A DNA stretch of 64,000 nucleotides from assembly GCF_030269925.1 (NCBI RefSeq), contig NC_085128.1:5334501-5398500 (forward strand), written 5' to 3'. Made by a program: the position numbers and the translations under genes. The notes below the pieces were generated by a model, which worked only from the letters and a program-made list of their open reading frames with translations, was not told where the DNA came from and searched no databases. The stretch's first letter is position 1. Each line of letters begins with the position of its first letter. This document shows, in pieces, positions 30,629 through 42,880 of the stretch. The DNA comes from Bombyx mori (Eukaryota > Arthropoda > Insecta > Lepidoptera > Bombycidae).

Positions 30629-30870
30629 GGTGGTAGGATCTCTTGTGAGTCCGCACGGGTAGGTACCACCGCCCCGGCTATTTCTGCCGTGAAGCAGTAA
30701 TGCGTTTCGGTTTGAAGGGTGGGGCAGCCGTTGTGACTATACTGAGACCTTAGAACTATATCTCAAGGTGTGTGGCGCATTTACGTTGTAGATGTCTATG
30801 GGCTCCAGTAACCACTTAACACCAGGTGGGCTGTGAGCTCGTCCACGCATCAAAGCAATAAAAATAAAAT
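30629..30870 (+). mobile_element. Bm1 SINE, 5'-truncated
   Basis: Sense: GGTGGTAGGATCTCTTGTGA through GTGAGCTCGTCCACGCATCA and an AAAATAAAAT tail. Confidence 0.92.
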
Positions 30871-31385
30871 AAAATAAAAACATTAAAAGCCAGCATTCGG
30901 ATCATATCAACATTGATTAAGTTGGAATAAAGAATTTTAAATCGCTTCCCGTACGATTCTCGGTAATTCGTTACCATTATTTAAATTTTATCTTGTCAAA
31001 CACAAAATTAGTAAATCACGTCATAAAACATGTCCTTAATTACTTAACAAGTGAATAGACGTCGAAAGCTTTTAGCTGTCCCCTGCAGTAAAGGACCCAG
31101 GAGAAAACCAATTATTTTCGCAAAAAAATACGCCGCCGTACCCTAATCATGTCCGGGAACCATCTGACAGGTTTTTGTATATAAATTTGCATGCCCCTTA
31201 ATCATCTTCATGGTGTTATTCTAAAAGGAAAAGATCCCTGGAAGATTGATAGAAGTTTGTTTTAAAGAAAAACATAATAATAATAACAAACCTTAACTAA
31301 AAAATGTCTTATGTACACAAGTTTAGGTATTATTACAATCAATATTTTGTAAGAATGATAATGTTTAGTAAAATTAATTATGTAT
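30871..31385. other. Gene-free stretch
   Basis: No supported feature. Confidence 0.5.
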
Positions 31386-31518
31386 TTTTTTTTATTGCTT
31401 AGATGTGTGGACGAACTCACAGCCCACCTGGTGTTTAGTGATTACTGGAGCCCATAGACTGGACTACACACATCGGTGTGTGGCGAATTTACGTTGTAGA
31501 TGTCTATGGGCTCCAGTA
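31386..31518. mobile_element. Fold-back Bm1 remnant
   Basis: An antisense Bm1 tail (31386-31460, ending GGAGCCCATAGAC) is followed after about 15 bp by a sense piece (GTGTGTGGCGAATTTACGTT to CTATGGGCTCCAGTA). The two share the GGAGCCCATAGAC/GTCTATGGGCTCC stretch as an inverted repeat, so the DNA can fold on itself. Confidence 0.8.
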
Positions 31519-32125
31519 TGTCTAAAAATGTGATAATTTTATTATTAAAAATATATCATTTTTTTAATTCATGCATTAATTCATAGGGAAAATCTATCGT
31601 GGAAACGTTTTGAGTTTACTGTGAGCCAAATTATTGATTTAATAAAATTCATTTTAGTTAAAACGATAAACCGCGGCTTATGTCAACCTTAATTTAATTA
31701 TTTTTGAACGCACTCACCACGCAATTACCTACGGAACACATCGTAAAACAATCCGGCCCGGCGAGCCCGCCGATTAAAGCGGATTTAAATGAATAGCACC
31801 GCAGAGGGAGATTCCCCGAGTAAATCCTAGCTGTAAACGAGCCTCACTAATATCAGTAAGCGACACGGTCTATATACAGCACTGTAAAACAATATGTGTG
31901 AGTACGTTTGTACACAAGAAACGAATAACAAAACGCCTTAAGGTCGCAGTGCCTTTCTGTTCATACTCCAGCTTTGGAGTTGCGGACGGTCCCTAATGAG
32001 AATAATAATAGTAAACTAACTGTACACAGAAAGACATAATAACGTTGCAAAACAAATCCACTCACAGTTAGCACTTAAATATAACCTATTAGATAGAAAC
32101 AGAACCATACTACAAATATAAACCT
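31519..32125. other. Gene-free stretch
   Basis: AT-rich with a short mixed-composition patch at 31750-31860. No exon supported. Confidence 0.45.
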
Positions 32126-32333
32126 ACTAGCGACCCGCCCTTGCTTCGCTTCGGAAACATTAAAACACACATGAAACCAAAAAAAAAAATATAAAAAAAA
32201 AGTAGCCTATGTTCATCAGGGACAATGTCGGCTTCTAATGGAAAAATAATTTTTCAAATCGGTCCAGTAGTTTCGGAGCCTATTCGAAACAAACAAACAA
32301 ACAAATCTTTCCTCTTTATAATATTAGTATAGA
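32126..32333 (-). mobile_element. Helitron-like element, complete non-autonomous copy
   Basis: On the minus strand it starts TCTATACTAATATTATAAAG, holds GGACCGATTTGAAAAAT and ends TTCCGAAGCGAAGCAAGGGC then GGGTCGCTAGT. Both termini match the lepidopteran short Helitron pattern; the copies ending at 2670 and 6601 share its 3' end. Confidence 0.8.
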
Positions 32334-32644
32334 TAGCAGATGAAATACGATAAATGTGGCATCAACACACCGTTAAAATTAATTATACCCATAATAATTT
32401 CATCAACCGGACTCATCCCAAAATCATTGCACACATCGCTCTCAGAACTTGATCTTAATAAATATTCATAGATCGCTTTACAAAAATCTGTAATAATCGA
32501 CACCTGTTCCATAGTGCGACGATTCCTTACATCCACTACTCAAACCCCTACAACACTACACAATGAACCAACTCACTTGGCGTAAGCCCGTGCTAGGTTC
32601 ACATTTACCAGCATTAGCTGAAAAAAATATATCATAAATCCATA

Positions 32645-32875
32645 ACCCATAATGATAATAATAAACATTTATTCCAAATATAAATTTACAAAAAAAAAAA
32701 ACAAATGAAATAAAAATTAAAAGAAAAATAGCAAGGCTTGGAAATGGTTACCGGCTCAGCAATGCCTAACAGTACCGAGACAATCGGTACTGCGGCGCTG
32801 ATCTTCCGCCGGCACCTGCGGAGGGACGTGCACACCAGCATCAGACCGACCAATCACTGTCTGAGCTTAGATTAA
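32645..32875 (-). mobile_element. Possible LINE 3' end
   Basis: Antisense AATAAACATTTATTCCAAAT and A/T runs precede a GC-richer patch (GCCGGCACCTGCGGAGGGAC). This looks like a retroelement tail with a poly-A signal, family unknown. Could be another kind of repeat. Confidence 0.35.
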
Positions 32876-33183
32876 TAAAAACAACAACCATAACTATAAT
32901 AATAACAATAAAAACAATGAAATACATATATTAAATTATAAAAAAAATACAATACACAATTACAGTACGGAATAATTAAAATTGATATTTTCGTATTTAA
33001 TTTGCATATTCAAAAGATATACTTTTAAATTTGCTTTAAAAGAACTCGATAGAATCGCTGGAACCTAAAATTTCGTGCCAACTCCCCCTTTGGAGAGCTC
33101 TACAAAAGACAGTTGAATGTTGGACACCTACACAGCACAATTATAGAGCATAAAAAAAAACGAAAAGTTCAACGAGGTACTCA

Positions 33184-33425
33184 CTGGTGGTAGGACCTCT
33201 TGTGAGTCCGCACGGGTAGGTACCACCGCCCCGCCTATTTCTGCCGTGAAGCAGTAATGCGTTTCGATTTGAAGGGTGGGGCAGCCGTTGTGACTATACT
33301 GAGACCTTAGAACTATATCTCAAGGTGTGTGGCGCATTTACGTTGTAGATGTCTATGGGCTCCAATAACCACTTAACACCAGGTGGGCTGTGAGCTCGTC
33401 CACACATCTAAGCAATAAAAAAAAA
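33184..33425 (+). mobile_element. Bm1 SINE, 5'-truncated
   Basis: Sense: GGTGGTAGGACCTCTTGTGA to GTCCACACATCTAAGCAATA with a poly-A tail. Nearly the same as the 30629 copy. Confidence 0.93.
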
Positions 33426-33666
33426 TGCTTAAGATTTCCGAAATGTATTCGGATGCGGGTGCCAAATCGCATTGTGATTGAATGTTGACATAGTTCCGCT
33501 TCAGTAAGTACGGTTCGCGAATACATCATTTACATGCCATGTTGAACGTGCCCTATAAAAATATAGTGCTAGATTAGGTTTTATAACGCATATTTACATT
33601 TTATCTCTTAATGTAGAAAAAATCTATGCCTCGATTCTAAATGAAAGGACCCTTTTCGATACTTTT

Positions 33667-34052
33667 TTTTAAAAGGGATGCTATGACCTGGTAACTAAGT
33701 CCTTTAAGTCATGTCTTATTTTAATTTATATTCTTATTTTTATGAATAATGATAATGTAGAGTGAAATGAAATTAAATGAAATGAGATGGAATGAGATGA
33801 TATGGGATGAAATAATAATATAATCTTAGTAAAATGGTTGTCATTTACTGAGATTTTTTTAGTGGACTTTTTGAAGGATCCCAAGAAGTTACGTTCAGCG
33901 GCTTTGTTTCATTTTCCCACATTTGTGCACTTTCACAGATATTAAACAGTAAATAAACCACCGTTATTACACATTTACACCTGAAGAAACACTAAATAGA
34001 CAAAATAAAACAAATCATACAACTTCACTCCTCGCGTTCCCGCCAAAATGTC
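33667..34052 (+). mobile_element. Unnamed dispersed element (arm of the 55-kb fold-back)
   Basis: Starts TTTTTTAAAAGGGATGCTAT, GACCTGGTAACTAAG, then a GAAATGAAATGAGATG-type purine tract, TTACTGAGATTTTTTTAGTG, and ends CTCGCGTTCCCGCCAAAATG. A copy of about the same length lies at 55262-55620 and the first 100 bp recur at 63197. Probably a non-autonomous DNA transposon; family unknown. Confidence 0.65.
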
Positions 34053-34580
34053 TTTCGATGCCTTTGAAAACGTGTAAACAAAATTTCATGATAATCGGCT
34101 TTACAACTACTTTTATATTAAAATTGAGTTCATAAATTCTGTCTGTTTGTAACCACTGAAACTGTCCAGTATTCAAAACGTCAGATAAGTAAGGAATTCA
34201 GAGGAATAATTCGAGACTCCGAGAGAAGTAAACCTTATAAATGGATTAAATCGTGTTTAATTTATCTTCGTAATCTATATTCCATAACACCGAGTCCTAA
34301 TAAAACTCAATATTAATTTAAACATATTACTACCCACTTACATGAATTCCTTATTCAAAACGCTCTCCATAAACTCAAATGATTATTTTGCAAAGGCACA
34401 GGAATCGTAATATAGAAGATTCTCAATTATATTCTCAACCGGAATCCTAAAATATATTCATGTTTGATCACGTTTATAGATTTTCACTCGAATATGTTAA
34501 TTTGCGACCTGCCTACGTTCCTCCTAACATCCTACGCTTGATATGCGTGGTGTTCGTGCGTTATAAATGAAAATGATTAT
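34053..34580. other. Gene-free stretch
   Basis: No supported feature. Confidence 0.5.
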
Positions 34581-34584
34581 TGCA

Positions 34585-34725
34585 TACTAATAAAATCCAA
34601 CGGATCGCCGCGTACCTCAATAGGGATCCGCTGAGTACAAGCAGTGCAGGACCGATCGTTGTACCGAGGCTTTGGGGAAACCTATGTCCAGCCGTGGACG
34701 TCTGTGGGTTGATAAATATATAGAT
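34585..34725 (+). mobile_element. Non-LTR reverse transcriptase C-terminus fragment
   Basis: Plus strand codes AVQDRSLYRGFGETYVQPW, then TSVG and a stop, followed by a TAAATATATAGATAGATAG tail. The ending resembles the widespread lepidopteran LINE terminus in which the RT closes with a VQQWTS-like motif. Short and decayed. Confidence 0.65.
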
Positions 34726-34828
34726 AGATAGACTTGAACCTGACCCTTCTTTGCTGTGTCACTAATTATCTTACTTCCACTAGGTTAAAACGGTTAATAC
34801 GCTAGATGCCCGATTTTCTTATATTTTT

Positions 34829-34925
34829 TTTTATTACGTAGACGGGAAAACGAACTCACATCCTACCTGGTATTTGATTTTTTTTACACGATGTTATCCA
34901 TTCATCGTTGTAATCATTCGTCCAT
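34829..34925 (-). mobile_element. Decayed Bm1 fragment
   Basis: TTTTTTATTACGTAGACGGG and CGAACTCACATCCTACCTGG match the Bm1 tail loosely, then jump to the ACACGATGTTATCCATTCAT segment near its 5' part. Confidence 0.6.
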
Positions 34926-35984
34926 AAAGCTACCAAATCCATATCCATTCCCTTTAATAGCCAAAATTCGCTGATATTGATATATACATATCTATAGATT
35001 AACAGTGTTTTCGTTTTTAAGCACCTATGTACCTTTGGTATTAAATACCAGTAAATCGATCTCGCATTAATTGAAAAAAAAAACATAACGTATTCAAGTG
35101 AACTAGATTTGGTTTTGAAAATCCCATCACAATTTCGAATCGATGGCATTAGATATGCGTTAATATTTCGACATTAATGGGAAAATAATCGTTAGATTTT
35201 CATTTCTTGACATGTCGCACGATACAAATAATACTTCACATAAAATTAAAAAAAATATCTTTATGAAACATTGTAGCTAGTTGCTGTAAATTCTTTGGTG
35301 TTCAAATAATCGTAAACCTCAATAAATTTAATCTATAAATTAATAGACAGTATGGAATGTAGACGCGGGTGAAGTTACCTTCATTTTTTTTTCTGTATAT
35401 TTGGTGCTTCTTTTGGCTTCCCTTATTAATATTATAGGATTTTTGAAAATGAACTGTGATAGTTGGTTCTTCGAACAAGTCCATTGAACTCTCATTAAAG
35501 TTCAATAACTAAGCTGAGAGATTATTATATCTCATCCAGCACCTACTAGTAGACGTTGCCTTATCTCACCTTATCTGATTTCAGATATTTTCTTTATCTA
35601 ATCGATATTATTTAATTCTATTCTATTTTTTGGAAAATACTCGTAGCTTCAAACATTTTTTGCAATCGTTTTAAGTGACAGAAATAGGTGGTTCTAATTC
35701 AAACTAACAAAAATTATTGTTTAAATATTTTAGTAACTAAGCCTTTTCATTATTGATAGCATAATTGAGAAAATAAAGAAAGAAAAATAAAGAAAGCGAC
35801 GAAGAAGAAGAACTCTAAAATAAAAAATAATACATAATTTTCAGGAGTTTCACAGACATATTATTATCCCAAGCATCACTTTTAATCGTTTATTCTCTGA
35901 CCCAGGCTACAGGATCCACTCTCAGTGCTTTTAGGTAACCCTTTTAACTAACCCGTAGACACAACCCACTGACGACTGACTTAG
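34926..35984. other. Gene-free AT-rich stretch
   Basis: No exon or repeat supported; minus-strand open frames at 34856-35149 and 35302-35505 show no known motif. Confidence 0.45.
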
Positions 35985-36125
35985 CTATACTTGAGACCTT
36001 GCAGCTATGTCTCAAGGTGAGTGGCGCATTTACGTTGTAGATGTCTATGGGCTCCAGTAACCACTTAACACCAGGTGGGCTGTGAGCCCGTCCACCCATT
36101 TAAGCAATAAAAATAGAAAAGAAAA
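35985..36125 (+). mobile_element. Bm1 SINE 3' fragment
   Basis: Sense: GCATTTACGTTGTAGATGTC to CACCCATTTAAGCAATAAAA. Its A-rich tail runs straight into the next repeat. Confidence 0.9.
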
Positions 36126-36318
36126 AAAGCTGAGTTTCTCGCCGGATCTTTTTAGCGGGTTGCGATTCCTATCCGGCGGTAGATTCTGCGAAGCACTGCT
36201 CTCCCTAAGTAAGCTAGTGTTAGCAAATTTCCTCAGATTGAACCAGTGAGCTCACCTACCCGCGAGAAGCTGTAATAGCCCATTACGCTACCAGTGGATA
36301 GGTAGGGTATAAAAAAAA
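36126..36318 (+). repeat. Dispersed CTGAGTTTCTCGCC-type repeat
   Basis: Copy with GCTGAGTTTCTCGCCGGATC, GATTCTGCGAAGCACTGCTC, GAGCTCACCTACCCGCGAGA and the GGATAGGTAGGGTATAAAAA end. The B-box-like segment is damaged (CAGATTGAACC). Confidence 0.8.
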
Positions 36319-37510
36319 GTTCCAGCTGAGTTTATTATCAATTCAAATTTTGAGGAATGGATCTGTTTTAGTATAAACAAAATAAGAAATAGGTTACAAG
36401 GACCACAGACAAATGTTTTTGTTTTCGACGTGACGAAAATAAGGCTTCACGGCCTACTTGGCACCGATCTGAACACGGAATAAACTTGCCAACTTTTCTA
36501 TTTTATCACTGAATGAATTTAGGAAGACTGTTTATATTTAGCGTAGATACGTTTTAGGTCATGACTGCTATTTCTTCTAAAATAAATTAGCCATTTGTTA
36601 CTTCACAATGTCTTAAATGACTTATCAGAAAGCTATGAACATCATAATGAACACTTAAACTACACTCAAAAGTCACTATCTGAAACTATTTAATTAATGG
36701 GCTTGTTATAACGCAAATTTCATTAAAATTCAAAGAAGACCGCTATACGGAAATCTACGTCCACTTTCATATATCATGGAGGAAATGGGAAACTATCATG
36801 TGCATATTAAGTACAGAATCTCCTTTGAACGTTGTAGGTAATTTGTGGGAAGTAAACTTTGTGACAATGACTTAATTCAACCGTTATCTTTTTTAATAAT
36901 TTCGAACGTAACTAAGGCATATAAGCATATCTGATTTTCAGCATAACACACTACAACCTACAATCGAAATCAAAATGAATTATGCCGTTTAACTTGACAG
37001 TGAGGTGTGGGGAATAAGACGTGAAATGGAAATATCGATTTCGAAAAATCTAGTACTTTTATTCAGGCCACGGTGCTCACAAGTGAGCCTTTTCTTACTG
37101 AACCGTTCGAGCCGAGCGGGTCATCCATGAGCCGCATGAGGGTTCAAAACGTAAACGCTTCCTACAAGCCACATATTGCAGCTGTCAAACAAAATGCATA
37201 TGGAGGTGGCCTGCGTGGGCTTTAGCCGAACCGAACGCCCTGATATTCAAATCCAATAGATCCTTGTAGTTTTATATCAAGGTTAAAAACTAGAAGGTAA
37301 AAGTCGCTAATTTTTATTTTCCGTGCACACTATCGCATTTTATAAATTTTAAAATCAAAATCTCAAGTTGATAAAAATTACTGTTTTCCTGATTTTGATT
37401 TGGCCCGAACGGCATAGTACTGTAGGCCCACTGCCGGGCCGCATATGGGCGGTAAAGCGTGCAACGTGTTAATTTTATGGCTTAACGATAGTCTCACCCT
37501 TCAAAATATT
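36319..37510. other. Gene-free stretch; possible solo piggyBac-like end
   Basis: No exon supported. At 37469-37472 a TTAA follows GGTAAAGCGTGCAACGTG, which inverted reads CACGTTGCACGC and starts like the MITE at 29055. No matching left end was found. Confidence 0.35.
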
Positions 37511-37856
37511 AGTTTTTTTTTTTTATTGCCTTTGTAGGCAGACAAGCATACGGCACACCTGATGGTGAATGGTTACCGTCGCCCATGGACTTCAGCAATG
37601 CCAAGGGCAGAGCCAAGCCGCTGCCTACCGCTTAATACTCTCCACAAGCCTCGTTTGAAGAAGGACATGTCATAGCGCTCGGGAAACACCGTGGAGGGGA
37701 GCTCATTCCATAGCCGGATGGTACGTGGCAAAAAAGATCTCTGGAAACGCACTGTGGATGACCGCAGTGGCTCCAGGTCGTATGGATGAACTCTACTCCG
37801 GTGGCGGGCGGTACGATGGTAAAAACGAGACGTTGGTATCATCTCGAACAATTCCT
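37511..37856 (-). mobile_element. LINE family A, 3' end
   Basis: T run, TTTGTAGGCAGACAAGCATA, and an open minus-strand frame coding FYHRTARHRSRVHPYDLEPL, LWNELPSTVFPERYDMSFF and KRGLWRVLSGRQRLGSA. 5'-truncated. Confidence 0.9.
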
Positions 37857-38590
37857 CAGTAGTAAAGTATTAGTTCTTCGTATGCAGAATAAAGTAATAA
37901 AGCACTCATCCGGCGTACTTATAACATATACTTACGTTCTATATTCGTTTACATGAACTTATAAAATTTGGAAATGACACACCATGTTTTATATTGAACA
38001 TGACACGTCACGGGAGCGTGGACAAAAATGTATAAGCGCATCGGATGTCTACCAATGCTTCACTAGGGTCATTCTAAAAACTCGAGGACTGATAATAGAG
38101 GTACTCATTATATCACTGACCGACAAGTGCTGCAAGTGAAATAAATATATTAATGAATAGGTACGTATTCTGTAGATATTGAAGTGATAAATTTATATTT
38201 CAGTCGCCCACTTGCTTCATTCACGGACGCCACGGGGAGCTCTCGAGTTTCCACCTACAATATTACGTCACTGTTGCAATCCAACGTAACATTGTATTGT
38301 ACATTGAAAGTTTTCCTATTAACCTCATTTTGAGAAGTTAAACTATAATAGAAGATTAACAACTGCCTTTTGTTTTCCGATTTTATTCAATACATATTAT
38401 AAATGACCCGTTTTTTTTTATTGGTTGATAGTAAAAATCAACATGCTTTGTTCGCGTAAGCTTTTACAGGCATTGTGTTTCAAAAGCGAAAATAATCTGA
38501 CAAATACTTAAGGCGTCATCTTTTCCAAGAATGAGCTATTTACGTGGTAATATAGAAAATTTACCAGATAAACGAAATCAGTATTATAAA
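37857..38590. other. Gene-free stretch
   Basis: No supported feature. Confidence 0.5.
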
Positions 38591-38793
38591 TCTATACTAG
38601 TATATAAATCTACAGTGGTTTTTACGGATGTTCCGTTATAACTACTGAAACATGCATCCGATTGACTTGAAACTTGGTATCCAGGTAGAAAATACATGGA
38701 TAGGCTAATATTTATATGGACTCCCTAATAGTAATGACAATAAATAATAATGTAAATTTTAAATGCCCAGCGAAGCGGGCGAGTACGGCTTGT
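38591..38793 (+). mobile_element. Helitron-like element, GCCCAGCGAAGCGGGC family
   Basis: Starts TCTATACTAGTATATAAATC, contains ATGCATCCGATTGACTTGAA, and ends with a near-perfect stem GCCCAGCGAAGCGGGC then GAGTACGGCTTGT. Other copies at 40821-41009 and 45921-46139 end in CTAGT. Confidence 0.78.
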
Positions 38794-40177
38794 AATAAAT
38801 ATGACTAGAACCACAACATCTTTATATTATTAGGCACTGATAAAATTCTATGTAGGTGTGTACATTTTGTTTCAACAATGAATCTTCATTGTTAATCAGT
38901 GAAATTGAAAGAGAATCAACATAAGTTCAAGTACAATCTCTGTTATGTAATTGTATTATTAATATTCAACTAACCAGCCCATAGTACAATGAACCAACGA
39001 ATTTTCTCCTTCATTTTTACTGTACACTATTATTAAGGTGCTCCGAATAACCACCACCTTACGCTGTGTAAATTAGCTGCTTAGTAAATGTCAACATATT
39101 TACGTTGAATTGTACAAATTTTGTTAGATCCTCGACTTACTCCGGCAATAATAGTAAAGGCGTAAAGAAATATTAGCCTACCTTATTATATGCGAGTTTT
39201 GTATTTGCATCATAGTGCTCAGTCACGTTTTATTTATTTATTGAAGTGAAAACTTCTTTAGAATCGTTGTGATTTCAAACCGGATGCAACGGAAAAAACG
39301 ACAGGTAAGAGACACAAATACAAAAATGGGTAGGATGAAGCCAGCAAAGAATGAGACAGAAATATACATACTATTTAATACAGCGCCTTCTGTGAGATTT
39401 TTTAATACTAACGTGTGTATGAAGGCTCTTGTAGTGAATAAAATTTAGGATTATACGTGAAATTAAAATATCAATTCACAGAGGGCGCTACCTTACAATT
39501 ATTTACTAATGACAAAATTTTACATATACTTAAGACGTTTAGGATAATTGTATTTTAATTTTGGAAGGTTTCACTTCTACCACGTGTGAATTGCACACAT
39601 TTTGTTTTTTATTTATTAGGCACAAGCTAAAAAGATGCATAAAAAAACAGAAGTAAAAAGAAACAAAATCTGGGTTACAACATAAGCTATTTGCGCACGA
39701 CTAAACAAGACAAATGAGTGAAATAAGACCTACTGCTTACAGAGGAAGATGGCTTACACAAGTCTGTTGTGATCATCATAACTGAAGGATGCTCTAAGCT
39801 GCAATCTGAGTATACTTTATTTTATCCTTTAGAGCACAACTTCCAAATATCGCGAGAGACATGAGTAAGATCAATACATTCACCCGTTTGGGTTTGAATG
39901 CCCTACTGAGAAAACTTAATATGAATATTTTAATTAAGAAGATGGTTAGCGCTTATCTATACCTGAGATCATCTTATCGTGAAGATAAAAAAACTGACAG
40001 ACCTCAAGATCCTTTTATTTCTTTCTGTGGGAAATGAAACGTAAAAGTCTACTCGTAGAAACAATTTTTAAAAGTAGGCGATAGTTAGCACAATATTCAA
40101 ATGTCAACGATTAAAAAACCTCACTCATCTACAACGACGAATAATACGACGGAAATAATAATTCGAGGGGTGAAAAG
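38794..40177. other. Gene-free AT-rich stretch
   Basis: About 1.4 kb with no exon or repeat that I can support. Confidence 0.45.
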
Positions 40178-40606
40178 CTTTTTTTTTATTGCCCTTGTAG
40201 GCAGACGAGCATACGGCCCACCTGATGGTGAGTGGTTACCGTCGCCCATAGACTTCAGCAATGCCAGGGGCAGAGCCAAGCCGCTGCCTACCGCTTAATA
40301 GTCTCCACAAGCCTCGTTTGAAGAAGGACATGTCATAGCGCTCGGGAAACACCGTGGAGGGGAGCTCATTCCATAGCCGGATGGTACGTGGCAAAAAAGA
40401 CCTCTGGAAACACACTGTGGATGACCGCAGTGGATCCAGGTGGTATGGATGAACTCTACTCCGGTGGCGGGCGGTGCGACGGTAAAAACGAGATGCCGGT
40501 ATCATCTCGAACAATTCCCCGGAGCATTCCCTATGGAACATACGGTACAAAATACAGAGGGAACCGAAGTCCCTCCGCAGACCCAGAGGTACCAAACGAT
40601 TTGGTT
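40178..40606 (-). mobile_element. LINE family A, 3' end
   Basis: T run, then the shared tail. The minus strand stays open for about 120 codons: LRRDFGSLCILYRMFHRECS, GELFEMIPASRFYRRTARH, FLPRTIRLWNELPSTVFPE and FKRGLWRLLSGRQRLGSAP. Little decayed, so probably young. Confidence 0.9.
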
Positions 40607-40820
40607 TAAGCAACATTTTTTCAGCTTTAAAGGAGAGCTAGGTATTTAAAGTTTATAATTTGGATAATATATCATAAGACAAATACTTCTTCAGCTATTT
40701 CAATGGTGTAAACTTAATTGAAGTTCAATTAAAAACATCGAATTGTTGATAATAATACCAAACAAAACGGCCCTTTAATTACAAAGATACTATACTCGTA
40801 TATCGCTTAAGCCGAGTAGT

Positions 40821-41009
40821 CTCTTACATGTTCCGTTATAACTACTGAACCATGCATCCGATTAACTTAAAACTTGGTATCCATGTAGAAAATACATGTA
40901 CTTAATGGATAGGCTAATATTTTTATGAATATTGGACTCCCTAATAATAATGACATTAAATAATAATGCTAATTTTAAATGCCCAGCGAAGCGGGCGAGT
41001 ACGGCTAGT
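40821..41009 (+). mobile_element. Helitron-like element, GCCCAGCGAAGCGGGC family, 5'-damaged
   Basis: TTCCGTTATAACTACTGAAC to GCCCAGCGAAGCGGGC and GAGTACGGCTAGT. The 5' end lacks the TCTATACTA start. Confidence 0.75.
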
Positions 41010-41276
41010 ACTATATAATGACAATAAAAAGCATGAAATAAAACCGTAAAAGAAATTCTAATTAGGAACTAAAGTAGCTTTTACCATGAAAATTGTTGGG
41101 CATACTATCATTATACTATGATTATATATAATAAGAATACAGAGAGAAGAATAAGAGATATATTATAATAAGAAATTGGTGGGAAAAGAGTACGAGACAA
41201 CCGGAGACGATTTCCGGCGTCATCTAAATAACAGTCAAACAGGCGATTATCATTTAACGAACAGAATCGACTTGTA

Positions 41277-41540
41277 GAGAGAGAGAGAGAGAGAGAGTAT
41301 TCTTTATTGTACAGCAAAAAACAAATAAACAATGCGATACATTAAACACAAAAAAGTACAATTTGCGGTCTTATCGCTAAGAGCGATCTCTTCCAGACAA
41401 CCATCAGGTGGACAAGAATCATTTGGAAACGAACTACGCGCGGTGTACCAATCCAGTGAAATACATATACGTATATGTATACCTACATATACACATACAT
41501 ACATACATATATCCGTAAATATACATACAATTAATACACA
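41277..41540 (-). mobile_element. LINE family B, 3' end with (GA)n tail
   Basis: Starts in a (GA)n run, then TATTCTTTATTGTACAGCAA and GCGGTCTTATCGCTAAGAGC, then GATCTCTTCCAGACAACCAT. The same order occurs at 49149 and, inverted, at 52188 and 53938. The tail microsatellite appears to belong to the element, not the host. Confidence 0.7.
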
Positions 41541-41854
41541 ATGTATTATAATATAATAATAATTATTAAAAAAAAAAAAACAGAATCGACTTGTATTATA
41601 ATTTTCAGTCGTTCCAATATTGTTACTGTAAATTCAATACAAGAAACAGCCATTTATAAATACACACGAAACATTCATGGCTTTGCAGCTTCGATTCTGA
41701 CCCACATACAAGTCCCGATCATTAATTATTAACACACGGTTCCGAAAGGGAAAATTTTACTGTAAGCTTCGTTTAACGAGATACTATTAATCATTGATCA
41801 ACCGTTTCAAATTATGTCTGGTAGCTTAATATCAAATTAATATCAGATTTCACA

Positions 41855-42085
41855 GGTGGTAGGACCTCTTGTGACTCCGTAAGGGTAGATACCACCACCC
41901 TGCCTATTTCGGCCGTGAAGCTGTAATGCGTTTCGGTTTGAAGGGTGGGGCAGCCGTTGTAACTATACTGAGATCTTAGAACTCATATCTCAAGGTGGGC
42001 GGCGGCATTTACGTTATAGATGTCTATGGGCTCCGGTAACCACTTAACACCAGGTGGGCTGTGAGCTCATCCACACATCCAAGCC
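41855..42085 (+). mobile_element. Bm1 SINE, 5'-truncated
   Basis: Sense: GGTGGTAGGACCTCTTGTGA to GTGAGCTCATCCACACATCC. The A tail is replaced by AAGCCGCTACC. Confidence 0.88.
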
Positions 42086-42633
42086 GCTACCTATAAATGA
42101 ATTTGAGAGTTTATCAGGCTGGTACTTTCCACGTGTCCATTGCCAAAAGTCATCGCCTAACAATAAAGACCCAGAAGCTTCTTAAATAAATTCTAACAGT
42201 AACAATTCCAACGGAATATAATGATTGATTGGATTTATTTTAATCTGTAACGCAAAATAACTAATTGCACGCTTGTTTAATCTGATTTTTTTACAGTTAA
42301 TTAAGTTTGCTTGTATTCTGTCACTATAACTAGCGTGACAATCAAATCTAAATTATAATTTACATTTGAAAGCGAACAAGTGGTTTTTTTTTTGTAATTA
42401 CTACTCGCTAATTAAAGTCAGTACACGTAATAATAAATAGTACTACCGAATGTTTTTCAGATGTATGAATGTGTGTGATCAATGAAGGAAACTGTCTTAA
42501 GTGCACAGCGGCAGAGGAAATCACGGCCATTTTGGCAAGCTTAAAACTTCACCAGCTACCTTGACATATGAAGATCGAAGTCTTCCAAAAAACCCACTTC
42601 TACTCTTCACACTGAGATGCATGATTATTTTAC
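42086..42633. other. Gene-free stretch
   Basis: No supported feature. Confidence 0.5.
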
Positions 42634-42880
42634 TGATGGTAGGACGTCTTGTGAGTCTGCACGGATAGGTACCACCACCCTGTCTATTTCTGCCGTGAAG
42701 CAGGAATGCGTTTCGGTTTGAAAGGCGGGGCAGCCGTCGTAACTATACTGAGACCTTAGAACTTATATCTCAAGGTGGGTGGCGAATTTACGTTGTAGAT
42801 GTCTATGGGCTCCAGTAACCACTTAACACCAGGTGGGCTGTAAGCTCGTCCAACCATCTAAGCAATTAAAAAAAAATTCA
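42634..42880 (+). mobile_element. Bm1 SINE, 5'-truncated
   Basis: Sense: GATGGTAGGACGTCTTGTGA to GTCCAACCATCTAAGCAATT and an A run. Confidence 0.9.

Noticed and set aside
37390..37475. Second complete piggyBac-like element
   Set aside because: Only one end (CACGTTGCACGC inverted, beside TTAA) is visible; no matching left end was found.
14778..40606. Orientation bias of LINE family A, five 3' ends all on the minus strand
   Set aside because: A sixth remnant at 55066-55146 is in the opposite orientation and the numbers are too small.
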